Origin: Gonapodya sp. JEL0774
Taxonomy: Eukaryota; Monoblepharomycota; Monoblepharidomycetes; Monoblepharidales; Gonapodyaceae
DNA: 64,000 nt
Assembly (NCBI GenBank): GCA_027604505.1
Contig: JADIIX010000022.1
Span: 26,124 to 90,123, forward strand
Reading direction: 5' to 3'
The translations under genes were made by a program, and so were the position numbers. Positions 43,267 to 54,803 of this stretch are shown piece after piece; position 1 is the first letter of the stretch; every line of letters starts with the position of its first letter. Below the pieces are notes generated by a model. That model made no database searches and was not told where the DNA came from. It saw only the letters and a list, made by a program, of their open reading frames with translations.

Positions 43267-45108
43267 ATGTCAAAGAGAGTTCGCCGCTCCGTTCGGATTC
43301 TGGAAGTCCAAGCGTCGCGTGAGGATCATGCTCAATCTCCTGATACATTCGCACGGCCTGTATCAGCGATTCCCGGTCACCTCTCACCCATCGTCAGCAC
43401 ATTTGAGCATTCTTTTCTTTCGAAAAGTGATTCAGTGGCTCGTGAGCCCATGGAGCCAGGAGAGACACTGTCCTCACCGTTTGATCCTCCGGGTGAAGGA
43501 GACGGACTACGCCATGGGGATCCCACCATGACGGATGAAAGCGGAAAAACTTGGCTGGAGAATGATTGGGAACATAGTACTGTCATCGAAGCGAATGGAC
43601 CTGCGGATCTGATGTACGAAACTCCTAGGCTACAAGACAATGACCAGCTTTCGAATGCTGATCGCACCAAATTTCATAGAGGCGAACGAAGCCTCGACAC
43701 GTTCAACTGCGAGCTTGAAGATCAACCTTCAAAGCGGGACAGCCCTCGACCGTTTTCGATGCCGTTCATTCTCACTCCACTTCGACGGTTAAATCCGTTC
43801 ACCCAGGCTTCGCATCGCCAGACTACCCACATGCCCTTAACAGAGTCTTCGCGGACCAACGTAACCGCAAATATCAATGGTGAACAGGTTGATGAAGGTG
43901 GTCCATCGGAGATATCACCATCCGAAGGGCCCATGACATCGTCAAGAGACTCTACGCACACGGACTCGAACACCAGTGATCCTGATGTTGAGAATCGCTG
44001 CAACGCTCTTTTTGATGAAGAGTATCAGCGGCTTCTCTTTTCTGCTGCACGTGTTTGTCATCAAGAACCAGAAGCTGATGACCAATCAGAGGGTCGGCTT
44101 TCTGCTCCATCTCACCTTCGCACGCGATCCGATACCGGCACCAACGCAGCAGAAGAGTTTTTGGAATGCGTTTTTGGAGATGGCAGAGATTACCGCAACA
44201 ACAGTCGTTCGCGCAGCCCAAGTTCCCCAGAGTTCCCATTTTCCAGGATCCAGAGATCTGAATCACCAACTACCGACACAGTGTATGTCCCACCAAACAT
44301 TCAAAATATCCAGAGTATTAAGCACCTCGATATTGACGGCAGGCTTTCCCACCTCGATGTGAAGACTGGTTCCGAATCGTTCGAGGCCCAGCTCGCAGCA
44401 ATGCGCGAACGAGTGGATGCACTTCGCGAAGAGAACGCACGTCTCACTATTGAGAACGAGCAATTACGGGCTGGAGAACCCGAGTGTATGCCGTCTGATC
44501 GTGGAGAAGATGTCTCACGGGTCAATTTCGGAGACGAAGAGATAGACACACCGAACGTCGTAGATCACGGAACGGCTGGTTCGGTTGCGGATGTCGATGA
44601 AACTGAGAATCATGATTTTCAAGAAGGATGCGAAATCAACGTGCGAAAGCGCAAGCGGGAAGAGCGAGAGCATAGACGCACGGGAGTGGGAACAGAGGAA
44701 CTTCGCGAGGACGACCCCGACGATGGATACAGTGCCGGTAACGCAATGGATACTGGAGAGGGCTACACACCGTACAGAGGGGGCTTTGATTGTGACGGAG
44801 ATGCCAATGGACCTGTCGATGTAACAGGTGATGACACTGACGAGGACACCGAGATCGCCGGTGCAACGAGGACAGCGCTGGCCAGTCTCCACGCCGAGCA
44901 CGAAAATGCCCTTGCACGCATTAATACTGCACGGTCGCGTGCATTGGAGCTCCACAGGCACCTACAATCGGCGATGTGGTTTTCTCGGCGGGCTGTGAAA
45001 GAATTCAACTCTGCGATGAAGGAAGCGGAAACAGCGTCGAGTTGGCTGACAGATCTACGAGATGGACTTGGAAATGGAGCGTTTGTGGAAGATTTAGTGG
45101 ATGAATGA
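43267..45108 (+). CDS. orphan acidic protein with a central coiled coil
   Basis: Single uninterrupted frame, 613 aa from the ATG at 43267 (MSKRVRRSVRIL). I do not recognise the family. Residues 1-370 are polar, Ser/Pro/Asp/Glu-rich and probably disordered. Near residues 375-405 there is a clear heptad helix (LAAMRERVDALREENARLTI and onward), like a leucine-zipper coiled coil. A second acidic stretch follows, with the nuclear-localisation-like cluster KRKREEREHRR near 465. The last 90 residues form a helical segment (ALASLHAEHENALARINTAR, then LHRHLQSAMWFSRRAVKEFN). It is one of few intronless genes here. Nuclear location and dimerisation are inferences from composition. It is convergent with CFAP251, 194 bp away. 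Confidence 0.65.
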   Translation: MSKRVRRSVRILEVQASREDHAQSPDTFARPVSAIPGHLSPIVSTFEHSFLSKSDSVAREPMEPGETLSSPFDPPGEGDGLRHGDPTMTDESGKTWLENDWEHSTVIEANGPADLMYETPRLQDNDQLSNADRTKFHRGERSLDTFNCELEDQPSKRDSPRPFSMPFILTPLRRLNPFTQASHRQTTHMPLTESSRTNVTANINGEQVDEGGPSEISPSEGPMTSSRDSTHTDSNTSDPDVENRCNALFDEEYQRLLFSAARVCHQEPEADDQSEGRLSAPSHLRTRSDTGTNAAEEFLECVFGDGRDYRNNSRSRSPSSPEFPFSRIQRSESPTTDTVYVPPNIQNIQSIKHLDIDGRLSHLDVKTGSESFEAQLAAMRERVDALREENARLTIENEQLRAGEPECMPSDRGEDVSRVNFGDEEIDTPNVVDHGTAGSVADVDETENHDFQEGCEINVRKRKREEREHRRTGVGTEELREDDPDDGYSAGNAMDTGEGYTPYRGGFDCDGDANGPVDVTGDDTDEDTEIAGATRTALASLHAEHENALARINTARSRALELHRHLQSAMWFSRRAVKEFNSAMKEAETASSWLTDLRDGLGNGAFVEDLVDE

Positions 45109-45302
45109 AGCTTGCACCTGTTCAGATACCTGTCTGTCCATTCACTCCAGGTCTAGGGGAATGGACAAAGCTATTGAGATACCATGCGGCTCTTTCGTCA
45201 AGTCCACAATTCCAAGTCCAACAAAAAATCTACATTAAGAGGATGTACAAAATGAATAAAATCTACCTAGCCGCATTGATGACGCCAGACATCAAACAAG
45301 CC

Positions 45303-48300
45303 TTATTCTGTTTCCTCGATAGCTCGCATACCCAATACGCTTGACACGAACTCTTTACCAGTCATTGTGGCCGGCAGAGCGTACTTTGCTCCTCCACTAT
45401 GGTGCGATCCACCACCACTCCCGGGGCGGCTTTGAGTACTTGGGAGTTGCGGTAGCACAAAGCGAGGCGGAATCAAGCCCGGTTGAGATGAAACGAGTGA
45501 GTCGACCAAACCGTCGAACTCGGTTCGTTGCATAGGTTCACCTACGGAAGGAAGGGGGGTGGGGTGGTGGGGTTATGTAACTTGTAACGGTTTCGGTAAT
45601 TCACGCTGCGGGAGACTGGAAACCTCACCATATTGCTGAAGCATCTGGACGAGTGAGCTTGTGAGAAATGTCGTACTCCCATCACCATTGGTGCTTTTTG
45701 ACGAGTCTGGTCTCAGTGTCGTCTCAGTGTGATTGGACAACTGGTCAAACTCTCGAGTGTGCTCAAGTGCTGCCTCAACCTCGTGTTCCGTCACTCCAAA
45801 GACAGGTCGGTGATTTAGATACACTACAAAAGTAGAGTACGGAATCTAATATGTTGGGGCACGAGTTCCGAACCAACGTTTCGCACACTCAACCCACCTT
45901 TCACAACGTCCTCCAGTCCCACTTCTGTGACCAACTTACCCGTCGCCTCCACGTCTCCCATTTGAACCTCGTTATTCATTTCATCGACCTCCCTCTCTGT
46001 TTGGTAATATCCCATGGCGGCCATGATCCCTTCTAGCTCGTTGACTGGAATGGTATCCCCGATCGGTCGCTCCCCTTTCGAGTAGTCTTCACCTGCTGCC
46101 CGGAGTTGCGCGTAGTAAAAGTAATCTTCTAGTTCCTTGAAAACGGGTCCCTCCACACCCATATCGTCCAGCATACGAAGAAACGGTTCAAAGCCCGCAC
46201 CACCCAAGGCGATTTGAGAATCGAGTACTGAAGGGTTGAGTGTCCACTGATTCACAACACCATCGAAACCATCAGCACTGAGAAGAGACGGCGGATCAGA
46301 CGTGATGGTAAGGCTCGTGATCTGAAGATTTTTGAGAAGGTGGATGAACTGGTTTGACCTCTCTAGATACTGCAAGATGAAACGTACCGGTCCGGGGTGG
46401 GCGACTATCGCAAGTGACTTGTTCGGATTGCCGTCAAGTGGAAGCTTCATCAAACCTACCAGCTAAATGGGAATGATTCGTAACGCGCCAGTCAGTGCGG
46501 CTGCGGTGGGTTACACAACATTCTTCTTCACAACAGACCTTCTCTCCTGCTCTCCACGCCAGGTACTGTTCTTGACCAGCCCTATCGCCACCCGGAACGA
46601 TCGCCATTTCTGCTACAGGTCCACCCACCGTCGGCCCCACGACTGTCTTTCGACACATAAAGGACTCGCTCGAGTAAACTCGCAGTTTGAAATCCGAGCC
46701 TCCAACCAGTATCCACGGATCCAATACTACTGGAGAAACAGGAGCAGCATTTGCAGCGAGAGCAGTGGTGGTGGGAGGAAGGAGGTGAATGCTCGGAGGT
46801 AAGATTGCGCAGAGAGGAACCGCAGTCTGGCTGATACTGTGTACAGACTGGTGGAAAAACGTGCAAACATCTATAGGGCGGGTGAAAATGCGCATAGCAT
46901 CCACTTACCCGAATCTTGATCCCATCGACGTCTGCATCGTCTTCCAAACGATACTCGACAGCATTCCTATCCAAACCAATGCTGACAAGCCTCGGAGGTA
47001 CATCCTCACCGGCGCCTTTCTTTGTTTCATTTGTGTTCTCGTCGTCGGCGACAGGGACGGTAACCCCTGTAATCAGGTGATCCGTGCGCAAGAACATCAA
47101 AGCCACGACCTTGCCAGTGTGCGCTCTTGCCTTGCCAATCCAGTTCCACGCGATTTTTCCGTTCTTGTGCTCGGTGCTGTCGTCTTTTCCGACCTTCCGC
47201 GACCTTTTAACAAAGTAGGACACACCACCTTGTGCGTCAGCACATGCCAACCTGTTACCATCTCGGGCAAATGCAATCTGCTCGACAGAACCAACTCCAA
47301 CTTCAAACTCCGCATCATCTTCCAAGGTATCCGCACGGAGCACCTTAACAACTCCAGTCGCTGTACCCACAGCCACATGTACGCGATCAGGTGACCATGC
47401 CACGCTCACAGCCGGTACTTGTTCCGTTACCGCAATTCGCTTTTTCTTGGCCGGGCCGTATATACTATCTTTCCGCTCCTCACTGTCCACAACCTTTTCT
47501 GTTGTTATCTCGAGCACTCTACTCCGGATCACAAGTCGCGACCCTGCGTCCAGGATCTGCACGGATCCCCCCAGGCTCACCACGGCAATAAGCTGCCTCA
47601 TACGTGTTCCTTCAGCTCCTGCTGACCCGGGTGGCTGGCGCGGAGATGCCGCGACGCACATGACGGCTCCGCGTGGTGCATCCACCAGCACCTTCACAAA
47701 ATAGTCCTCCGACACCCCAGCCAAGGTCGGATCTGATGAGTCTCCGGTTCCCGATACGGCAACAGCGTGGCAATCTTTCCTTAAACTCGCTCCCTTTTTG
47801 GTCTGCCTCGTGTGTCCGACCTTGACTTCCATTGGCAGTGGCACTCCTCCGGCTCCAGCAGCATTTTGGGTCTTCCCCGACGCTCCACCCGCGACCTCTC
47901 GCTTCGCAGCAACAACTTGGCCCGACTTCCACGTACCCTGAGTAGATGGCGGGGCTGCGGAAGGCTCGACGGCACGGGATGATCGGGCGACGAGAGCAAT
48001 TTTGGACAGTGATGTAAGCGCGACGAATTGGGGTAGGTGGAGAGGAGGGGATATCGCTAAAAATGCACGTTGACTCAGTAGTTTAAAGCGAAACGGGTGG
48101 CGAATGGAGACCCGCTAATCCGAACATACTTTCAGCTTCGTTACCATCAGCATCAACTGTGCTCGCGAACGACAGTGCAATTATAGGCCCTGCATGAATC
48201 TTGTCAAACCATGCCAAGAGACGGAACTTTTGGTGGGACGTTGGGAATGATTGGTCTGTTTTTGGTCACAGGCTACACTCAAAGTGGTTCCACATACCTC

Positions 48301-49921
48301 ATAGTCCAACAACTTCACAGTGCCCTCGCTCCCGCCGACTACTACGTATTGCTTAGCCACCACCTCTACCCACTCCAATGCTCCTTGGGACACTTTTACG
48401 TACTTCCTCGCCTCGCGATGCCCTCTTGGCAGTGACCTGCGGGAGTCGGCAAGAGAGAGATTCGACCAGAGGACAAGCTCACCACGGGACGTGGTGGAGA
48501 GGGCAGTGGAGGTGGTAGGGAGGAACGCGGAGTGATTGAAGATGGGTGAGGGGTGATGGAAGGGCCTGTGACAACAGGTGTGACGGTCAGAGTTGCCATA
48601 TAATTGTGAGCACGGAGTTACTGAGGAATCATCCCAGAGGGATATCTTCACCATCAGGTGGCATGAAGTTCATTCACTCGTAGCGATTATTATCGCCAAA
48701 ATGCGTAGCATGCAACATGGCAGAATGCTGAACGGTCAAAGAGGATGATGCAAACTCACTCGACATTGTCCTTTGCTCTGATCTGCTGCAAGCTCATTCC
48801 TCTACTGTCTTTGTCCCATATCCAAAATGATACGGTGCTCTTGCCGTTTGTGACCAAGAGGCCCTGATCGTCTGGGCTGGCGCGGAGAACGATCTGAACA
48901 TCCGGGCTGTCGACACGGGATGTGGCGGTCGGGGTGAGTTCAGAGGTGGTCGGGGCAGTCCAGTCCCAGACTGAAAGTTGTTGTTGGGTGTGAGGGGAGG
49001 ATGGGGTCCCTTGGTTGGGGTTTGCACGCTGGTTTGGGGATAGTGGTGCTTGGGAGGCTGTGTCTACAGCACTATCGGCTTCCCGCTGAGGGGCGGTGGC
49101 AGTGGAAGGCCCGACAGTGGACAAGGTGTAGAGATACACGGCATCTGGGGAGAACTCCATGGCCGCAACACCTCTACCCTGGTGAGGGTCAAATATCGTC
49201 CGGATCGGCAGAGCGTAAGCAGAGTTTGCATTCGCAAGTGTGGAGGATGTGGGGGCGGACAAGTGGGGAAGAGTATCCCATATGATGATGACGGAGTCAG
49301 GACCAGCGTCAGCTGTGGCAATCCAGCGGCGATCGGGAGAGATGCACGAGGCAGAGATGGCGTTGCACTTGTACGGCAAAGTGGGCCACACACAGCATTC
49401 ATATATCGTCGGTGGAATTCAATTTCAATCGCAAGAGACTTCACACGTACGTGACCCTGAAGCAGGTGTTGCCTGTTGTTGGCGTAATCAAATAGCACAC
49501 CAGAGTGTGCCGCCGCGTAGAAGATGACTTTCCTATGTCCATCAGACAAGTCAAAGAGACCTGTAGCAGGGGACGGCGTGACGCCGAACGACCATGACAG
49601 CGACTGTTCGGAGATTACGGACCGGAGTGTGGGATACTGAGCGAGCAGAAGGAACACACGTTCTGGCACCTTGGCCAGACTTTTGGACTTCTCCCTTCAT
49701 TTTAAACCGACAAGTAATAAAATTCATTGGATGTTGCCGTGTCTTGGACATCCGCGTGGAATAGGAGCTTTCTCCTTCAACCAAAAGCCTTGCGAGACCA
49801 CAGTGTACACGAGTGCACTTTGCATTCACCATGCTGTCTCCACCGCTGTTCCCACAGGGCTCCCTTCTGCATCGGCGGGTTCATTCGTCCCAAAACAACG
49901 CGCTTTCGGCAATAACTCCAT
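45303..49921 (-). CDS. CFAP251: cilia- and flagella-associated protein 251 (CFAP251/WDR66) homologue
   Basis: Model of 10 exons: 49830..49921, 49451..49679, 48760..49367, 48298..48565, 48130..48226, 46909..48056, 46539..46847, 45898..46462, 45629..45823, 45303..45541 (3750 nt, 1249 aa). WD40 repeats occupy most of it: SWSFGV, ASAHTG-like AAAHSGVLFDYANNRQHLLQ, CISPDRRWIATADAGPDSVI, LVVTNGKS-type strands, LAWFDKIHAGPII, LKLPLDGNPNKSLAIVAHPG-like GLMKLPLDGNP. The C-terminal calmodulin-like part reads GGAGFEPFLRMLDDMGVEGP, DYFYYAQLRAAGED, IPVNELEGIMAAMGYYQTER and LNHRPVFGVT, matching human CFAP251 closely. That protein belongs to the calmodulin- and spoke-associated complex at the base of radial spoke 3 in motile axonemes, so it supports flagellated zoospores. 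The first exon (MELLPKARCF) was chosen by phase and is the least certain part. Confidence 0.88.
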
Positions 49922-50459
49922 GTCCTCCAATCCCTCCACCAGCTGATTCCATCAACAAAACACATAATCATCATTGCATTGGTTGTCCCATCCACGCACC
50001 AATGCGCTTCCTTGCTTCGACTCGCGGTCCATTGTGATTTGTCGTACAAAACCTATGGCACTATGAATACCCAACACCTAGAACCACAACAGAGGTGTTG
50101 ATAGATTTGTTTAATGTCCAATTGTGTCCAATTGTAGTTTCGAATAGTTTCGAAATAGTTGGCCACACTCTAAACCCTAACCTCTTGTCCATAAATGGTG
50201 AGGGAACGGGGAAATGGGGACACGCAGTACACACCCTCAAGCGCAACAGCACAGGAGCATTCACCGTCACAACTTACTTCCCTTTGAGGCCTTCCTTAAC
50301 GCTCCCCCACCCCTCCAGCCTGGGCCGAACCGAGAAAACCGTCCGCACAAAATCCTCCACTCCGTATCTCTTGTAACACACTGGACAAGTAACCATATAT
50401 ATTTTCAATGAAAGCAAAGTGAACTACATCAGAACTAACTATTTACAAAATCCCCCGTC
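49922..50459. other. intergenic upstream of CFAP251, with short tandem duplications
   Basis: Holds the CFAP251 promoter side. At about 50115-50160 there are two back-to-back small duplications: GTCCAATTGT twice, then AGTTTCGAA twice. On the minus strand an ATG near 50394 opens a 39-residue frame (MVTCPVCYKRYG...) ending at 50274 with a CxxC pair; it is too short to call a gene. Confidence 0.45.
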
Positions 50460-50693
50460 TCAAAAGGTTCCCGTCACGAAGTTGTCCATTCGTCTGTCCA
50501 GGTGAGTTTTGAGGAATTTGATCTTGAATTCCTCCACAACCACAATGAATTCAGCGGCACTGTTTTGCTTCAACGTTGTTATTGCCTGGGCAAATTCGTG
50601 ACTACAATCCGTTTTCCGGCGCGGTGGCAAGAACAACAGGCAATGGTCATCGAGACATTGAGTTTTAAGTTTTTCAAAGTAGATTTCTGAACG
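50460..50693 (-). CDS. possible 3' exon of an unrecognised gene
   Basis: After the acceptor GTACAG at 50694-50699 (minus strand) a frame runs 77 residues to TGA at 50460: RSEIYFEKLKTQCLDDHCLL, LFLPPRRKTDCSHEFAQAIT, FIVVVEEFKIKFLKTHLDRR. The composition is balanced and helix-like, unlike random intergenic sequence. Just upstream on the same strand another open segment (about 50747-50945) reads LAKCGPDFTNRDLINGLGQH and PGGFAAIFKGADNRPFPSNE. I could not find a donor joining the two in frame. It could be a small accessory gene or a decayed one. No family recognised. Confidence 0.3.
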   Translation of the reverse strand, partial: RSEIYFEKLKTQCLDDHCLLFLPPRRKTDCSHEFAQAITTLKQNSAAEFIVVVEEFKIKFLKTHLDRRMDNFVTGTF

Positions 50694-51371
50694 CTGTACT
50701 CATCTGGTGCCCATGTCCCTCTGAACGTAGACTCCTAATGGTCGGGCAACTGCTGAATCCTGGCTGCAGTCCAGATAGTGGTGATGGATGGTTGAAACGG
50801 GTGGCACTCGTTTGATGGAAAGGGCCTGTTGTCTGCTCCCTTGAAAATAGCTGCAAATCCCCCCGGATGCTGACCCAGACCATTGATCAAATCTCGGTTC
50901 GTGAAGTCCGGACCACATTTTGCCAGATTCTTTGTGCAAGTGCCCGTTCCGGCGGCGCTCGTTTATTCGATCTCCTTGGGTCTCCAACAACTTCTTATGG
51001 CCCCTTCATCTGAAGCATGACGTAGATTTCGCAGGACCCTGTCGATGTAAATGCACTGGGAGCTGTTTGAGGTCACCAGAACACGAGAAATTGGTTTGTT
51101 GGTACAGGAACATACAGAAGTTAGGGAGAGAATGAGCTGAGTGGACGAAGCTCCAAGGAATATAGATAATACACTCTTTGAGATGCATCGTTAGATGCAA
51201 GGAATTTTTATTCATGGTTTCTACAATTATTTTGTTCGGGTCGGTGTGCGGCGTTTGAGAAATGCCGGAGGGGGGGGAGCCTTTAACAACGCATCTCAGG
51301 CTCAAAACAAAATTCTTAACCTTTACTCGAATTAGACAACATTTTTGTTTAACTGGTTAGAATTCATATCG
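50694..51371. other. region between orphan exon and zinc-finger gene
   Basis: About 680 bp. The part near 50747-50945 may hold more exons of the orphan minus-strand gene. The remainder, next to the stop of the C2H2 gene, has no recognised content. Confidence 0.35.
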
Positions 51372-54300
51372 TCAATCTTCTTCCTCCATAGTACTCCCGT
51401 CCGCAACCCCGTCGACGTCATCCCCGTCGGTGCTATACCCTGCTGCAGGCGTGCCCATCGAGTTCTCCCCGTAAATTTCCCCGTCGTCTGCCTCGGTGCC
51501 CTCCCCTTCTACTTCTTCTACTCCTTCTTCATCCCCCGGTGCTCCTTCCTCATCCATCCGCAAGCGAATTTCATTCACATCCACATCTTCGTCCTCTCCA
51601 CCATATCCGGCTACGGACGCCACCGCCCCATCTTCACTGGCTCCATCTTCGGACAACTCACGCCCAATGAGATGAAGCCTCCCAACGCCACCGAAATGAG
51701 TTTCCTTCGTGTAAAGTTGTCTCTGGTATTGCATTTGCACCTCGTCTTCTTCTTCCTCTCCCACACGACTCTCTCCTTCTCCATCCTCCGCCTCCGGTTC
51801 TCCCTCTGTCGTCCCTACTCCCGAAACTGGCACGTTCGAGCTAATATTCTTCGTAGCAACGGCAGCAGCTGCCACAGCAGCGGCAGCTGCAGCAGCGGCT
51901 GCGGCTTCATTCATCGCTTCGGTCATGTCCTCGTCTCCATCTCCCATCTTCTTACCACCTGTCATGTCGTCGAGTTCTAACTCCATTTCAGCCTCCGCTT
52001 CCGCTTCAGCCTCTGCCTGGGCTTCCGCTTCTGCGTCTGCTTGCGCTTCTGCTTCTGCTTGCGCTTCTGCTTCTGCTTCTGCCTCCGCTTCCGCCTCCGC
52101 CTCCTCTGCCTCCCTTCTTTCTCTCTCCTTCATCTCCTCCAACTTCACGAGCACTGTTCCCTCCACAACCTCCAACGCCTTGGCGACTCTCGCCCTCAAA
52201 TTTTTGGCGTCGTCCATCATAGCCCTTCCTTCCTTCACGATTCCTTCCGCGGCTCGGGGATCGCCACTCGCAATGTACGTTGAGCGCGACTCGAGCGTCC
52301 CCAACTCAGCGAGGCACCGGTCGAGATAAGCGAGGTAGCGGTTGAGTTTGCGAGCGGTGTCTTGGAATGATTTAATGGAGCGGCGGATTTTCGTTGAGAG
52401 AGAAGCTGTGGGGTTGGCGACGAGGGCAATGAGCTCGTTCTTCGAAACGACGAGGAGTGAGAGCGGAAGATCAACGGATCCGGTTATTGGTGAAAGTTAA
52501 CATATCGGTACAGTTTGTCAAGTAATTTGGATTCGGTTGAAAGACGGGAATGTGAGAACTCAAGGATTTGCGATGTCATCACCCTCGACCCACCTCTTCC
52601 TCCAATTTGCTCCTCTTCCTCGCTGCAGCAATTTCCGCTGCCGTCTTTTGATCAATTCCGACCAATCCGGCAACCTCCCTCCCTACTATTGCTGCTCTTT
52701 GCACCGGTGGGGGGGGCGGTGGCTGGAAGAACATGGGAGGAGGCTGTGGGGGCGGTGGTAACGTCTCACCAAGGGACTTGCGCTCGAGATGAGCTTCGTT
52801 GTATGTGACCATTTCAGCAGCTTTCCGCTGAAGGGTGAATAATATGTCCAAATACGGGTTGTTATGTCGTCCCAAAATGAGGCCGCATCAACGGTCGCCA
52901 CTTCAAGTCTCACCTTGGGCCTCCTACTACCCCGTGTTGAATCCTCCTTTGCAGCTTCCGCCTCGTCTACCTCCAATTCCTCTGCTTCTGCCCTCTTCTT
53001 TCGGTTTGCAGCCGCAGCTGCACGTGCTGCTGCTGTGCTCGCCCCCTTCCCCTTGTCAACAACCGCTTCTTCCTCGGCACCTTCATTTCTCTTCCTTCTT
53101 CGACGTGTAGGAATCTCCCCACTGTTGTCATCATCGCCGTTGGTGCTTGGCTGTGCGACGCCACCTCTGCGACGAGCAGGAGCGCGGGCAGACTTCTCTC
53201 CGGCGTTAATCTCGTTCGTGTTGTTAGAATCTCCTCCAGCTGTCCCTGCGACATCCTCCCGATCCTTCCTCTTCCTCCCATTAGTCTTGGTTTGGTCCGC
53301 CCCGGTCCCGGGACCCGAACTATTGGAAGCAGCCCCACCTGCCCGTTGTGCCTGCCCAGCGACACCAGGCTGTCGCGGCGCATGTTCGGGCATGCGGCTC
53401 ACGTCATGAAACCAGGGATCCGGAGGCGGGTTGGATTTGGAGTGGACTTTGGTGTGGTGGGTTTCATACACAGAGCGCATGTGGAAGGTTTCGTTACAGA
53501 GAGGGCACTTCATGAGGTTTAAGGGGTGTTTTAGATGCAAGTGGGGAAGGAGAGAGGGGAGAAAGAGTACATCTACGAATAAACTCACTGTGTAAGGCCT
53601 CCAACCGCAATGAGCCCTGAGATGTTCCTCGAATCGGTTCGGGTCGGTATACTCAGCCATCTTATTCCAGCAGCCTTTCCACATGCATTTGTGGCGGTTG
53701 GTCCAATACGCAGCCTGATTGAGGCGGCCGTGCTCGTTGCTGTTGGAAGCACATTATGGGAGAAAGAGCCCAATCAGATTGCATCTGTGTCAGTCAGGCA
53801 GCTCAACGGCATCACAAAGCGCCCATGAGACTGTGTAAGAGCAGTTGGCCGAATTCTACGGCGCAAAATCACACCTCCGATCGTTCAACAGTCCGTACAT
53901 AGTGCTCCCACTACCCACACATCGGGTATGGAATCCCAAAAAACTCACTTCAAATGAAGAACGAACTCTTTTTTGCCTTTGCAATTTTTATGGCATCCGT
54001 CCCAAAGGCAATTGAACCCTACAAAATCCTTAGGCTCTGGGCTCCAGGCGCGGGGTCGGTTTCCCGGGTGTGAATGCGCAGGCGCATTGTAGATTCCCGG
54101 GATTCCGTCCGAGGTCGTAGCTACTACAGGATTCTGTCCGGGTCGAAGTCCCAGCGATGAGTTGGGAGGGACAGTGGACGCAGTGGTTGGAATCGGATTG
54201 GGAGAGACCGTCACACTGTTTCCGTCCGGGTAAACGCCCAACATTAAGGCTCCGCTGCCGAGACCAGTCAAATGCATATTGGCAATGCCGGCATCTGCCC

Positions 54301-54517
54301 CAGATCCTGTAGCCACCGCGCCATCACCCATGGATCCCGCTGTCGCAAGGTTCGAGGTATGGATTTCAGTTCCGGCATTAACCGCCGACCACTGCGGCAC
54401 CAACAGAGGATTTGCCGAGTTTTTGTTGGCGGTGAGATTTGAAGATAAAAGTCCGTCCTCAAGTGCAGACGAGGGTTGCGAATATGAGGCCCCAGTTGCA
54501 ACTGCCCCTCCCGACAT
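51372..54517 (-). CDS. C2H2 zinc-finger protein with GLI-type fingers and a long Ala/Glu-rich tail
   Basis: Model: 53949..54517, 53589..53739, 52914..53507, 52594..52827, 51372..52439 (2616 nt, 871 aa). After about 175 Ser/Pro/Ala-rich residues come three fingers, each broken by an intron. Finger 1, CLWDGCHKNCKGKKEFVLH, with the second His in NNEH, is C-x4-C-x12-H-x4-H. Finger 2, CMWKGCWNKMAEYTDPNRF, ends in HLRAH. Finger 3, CPLCNETFHMRSVYETHH, ends in TKVH. The C-x4-C spacing of the first two is typical of GLI/ZIC proteins. Then come basic clusters (GRKRKDRED, RRRRKRNEG), a KRKAAEMVTYNEAHLERK helix, polyproline, a helix IRRSIKSFQDTARKLNRYLA, a run of alternating Ala-Glu, polyalanine, and an acidic C-terminus. 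This implies a nuclear DNA-binding or chromatin protein; its target is unknown. Confidence 0.75.
51985..52115. repeat. Ala-Glu dipeptide-coding microsatellite-like tract
   Basis: The plus strand is an impure repeat of (CT/GC)TC(C/T)GC triplet pairs; on the minus strand it codes some 20 alternating Ala-Glu pairs with occasional Gln or Asp. It is followed about 100 nt away by an Ala-rich run (51844..51915). Both are inside the last exon of the zinc-finger gene. Confidence 0.8.
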
Positions 54518-54803
54518 AACCGTGCGATAAGTGTGCAGAAAGATGGAGATATTAATTCCTCAGCTTTTGAGTTGCCGGTATCTGTTATCAGAAGCGCAGC
54601 ACTGATGCGCCGATTGTTCGGGTTGCAAGCTGATGGGGGTGAGGTGCTGACACTTTGCATGGATTGTGCACAGTACTTGTCAAACTATGACCACAGTGAG
54701 TCTGTTTCGGCCACAACGTCAGGCAAGCGCTGACGTTGCCGCGCGGACACATTAACTTCCAGAAAATTTGCACATCCCAGTCAAACTTCTCACATTACAA
54801 ACC

